A stretch of 64,000 nucleotides of DNA from Candidatus Endomicrobiellum agilis (GTDB lineage Bacteria; Elusimicrobiota; Endomicrobiia; Endomicrobiales; Endomicrobiaceae): NCBI GenBank assembly GCA_020328155.1, contig JAIXMX010000001.1:1-64000 (forward strand), read 5' to 3'. A program made the translations under genes and the position numbers. Below, piece after piece: positions 62,801 through 64,000 of this stretch (its first letter is position 1; each line of letters opens with the position of its first letter). Below the pieces are notes generated by a model. It did no database searches, was not told the origin of the DNA, and saw only the letters and a list, made by a program, of their open reading frames with translations.

Positions 62801-64000
62801 GAGAGAGCAGATTATGCATTAACTACTTGTCACATTGAGAGCATATTACAAGCGGTAGATTGTAAACTTGAACTTATGAGTAGTAAATCCCGGAATACTA
62901 AGGCTAAGGAAGAAGAGCTAAAAAACACAATATCTCAATATTTAAATGGTTATAAAGAGAATTTACAGATATTTAATTCCCTTTCCGCAGTTTATAATGG
63001 TCAGGAAAAAGCGATTTTAGATTATACTTCAGCGTACAATAAATTAAAAGATTTAGAGTCGTTAGAAGATAGGTATAAGGAATTTTGCGCTTTGTTGAAT
63101 AAATTGCAAGATAAAGCTCCTATATGGGCAGGGTTCTTTATACAAAACTTGTCATCCGGCGTAGTTTATCCTGAATATTGGGCTAAGACGTTTCAATATA
63201 AAGCGTGGGTGTCATACATTTCTGAAATTAATAAGTTAGCAAGAAGCTTAACGCGTCGGGAAAAAGAATTTGTTTCTCTGAATAAAAAATTGAGGAAACT
63301 AAAAGAGCAGTTGATACTGAAAACTGCATTTATGAATATTCAAAAAAGCACTACACGAGCAAATGTGATAGCACTTGAAGAATGGAAGATGGCTTTAAAA
63401 AGGTTACCAAAAGGAAAGTCTAAGTATGCATTTGAAAAGAGAAGACTGCTGCAAGCGGCCACACAAAAAGCCAAAAACGCTATACCTGTTTGGATTATGC
63501 AATTGCATAAAGTATCAGAAACAATTCCTTCTGAAGTGGGCATTTTTGACGTCGTAATTATTGATGAAGCAAGTCAAAGCGATATTAGAGCTTTTTTGGC
63601 TCTGGTAAGAGGTAAAAAAGTAATAGTTGTAGGAGATCCAGAACAAGTAAGTCCGCTTAATATTGGAATTGATGTAATGCAAATTCAAAATAAAATAAAA
63701 GAACATCTTGCTGATATTCCAGCTAGCAATTATTATGATTTAAAAACAAGTATATATGACATTGCAAAGTTGATTCTTGGTGGCAATAGCGAGTTGATGT
63801 TGAAAGAACATTTTAGGTGCTTGCCAGAGATTATTAAGTTTAGTAATGATTTATGTTATGACGGAAAGATTATCCCTTTGAGATATGAGAATCCCAATAA
63901 AAAACTAACACCGGTTTTAGAGACTGTGTATGTACAAAAAGGCATAAGGAGAGATGATGTTAATATAAATGAAATGGAGGCAGAGATTATATGTTCAAAA
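59795..64000 (+). CDS. SF1 (DNA2/UPF1-like AAA_11/AAA_12) helicase with internal RecB-like PD-(D/E)XK nuclease domain; partial, runs off window end
   Basis: Uninterrupted frame of about 1400 codons read by eye: RGTKIHANIAKW...FAEWRLCDDMIVGTADLIYVDKQDGKCIMADIKT...[71 protein letters not shown]. First in-frame ATG at 60110. Confidence 0.88.

Noticed and set aside
1-64000. CRISPR array, rRNA operon, IS element with transposase, prophage
   Set aside because: No regularly spaced repeats, rRNA sequence, transposase or phage structural genes were recognised.

Overview
64-kb window of a low-GC bacterial chromosome with much gene decay. The style and gene set recall a host-associated Endomicrobium/Elusimicrobiota-like genome, but that is inference and no search was run. 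Contents in order: rpmG, tRNA-Trp(CCA), secE-nusG-rplK-rplA; rimP-nusA-infB-rbfA-nrnA-(decayed truB)-ribF; HIT protein, rpsU, Nif3-like, dnaG, rpoD; a reverse-strand 2-oxoacid:ferredoxin oxidoreductase cluster; a UDG-family protein; an OprB-like porin; a Trp T-box leader plus trpEGDCFBA; a decayed array of lipoprotein-like genes; argF; tRNA-Thr(UGU), smpB, an AddAB-like pair, a phasin-like protein, a KefB-type antiporter and a TIGR03960-type radical SAM protein. A defence-like island fills about 50.3-64 kb: a type III R-M operon (mod, RloC-like ATPase, frameshifted res), a frameshifted HigBA-like toxin-antitoxin pair between two direct-repeat copies, and a very long ORF absent from the supplied track. 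That ORF encodes an SF1 helicase with an internal RecB-like PD-(D/E)XK nuclease domain and runs off the window end. The most interesting items are this nuclease-helicase, the RloC-like protein inside a type III R-M operon, and the T-box whose specifier and acceptor-binding bases both match the tRNA-Trp in the same window.
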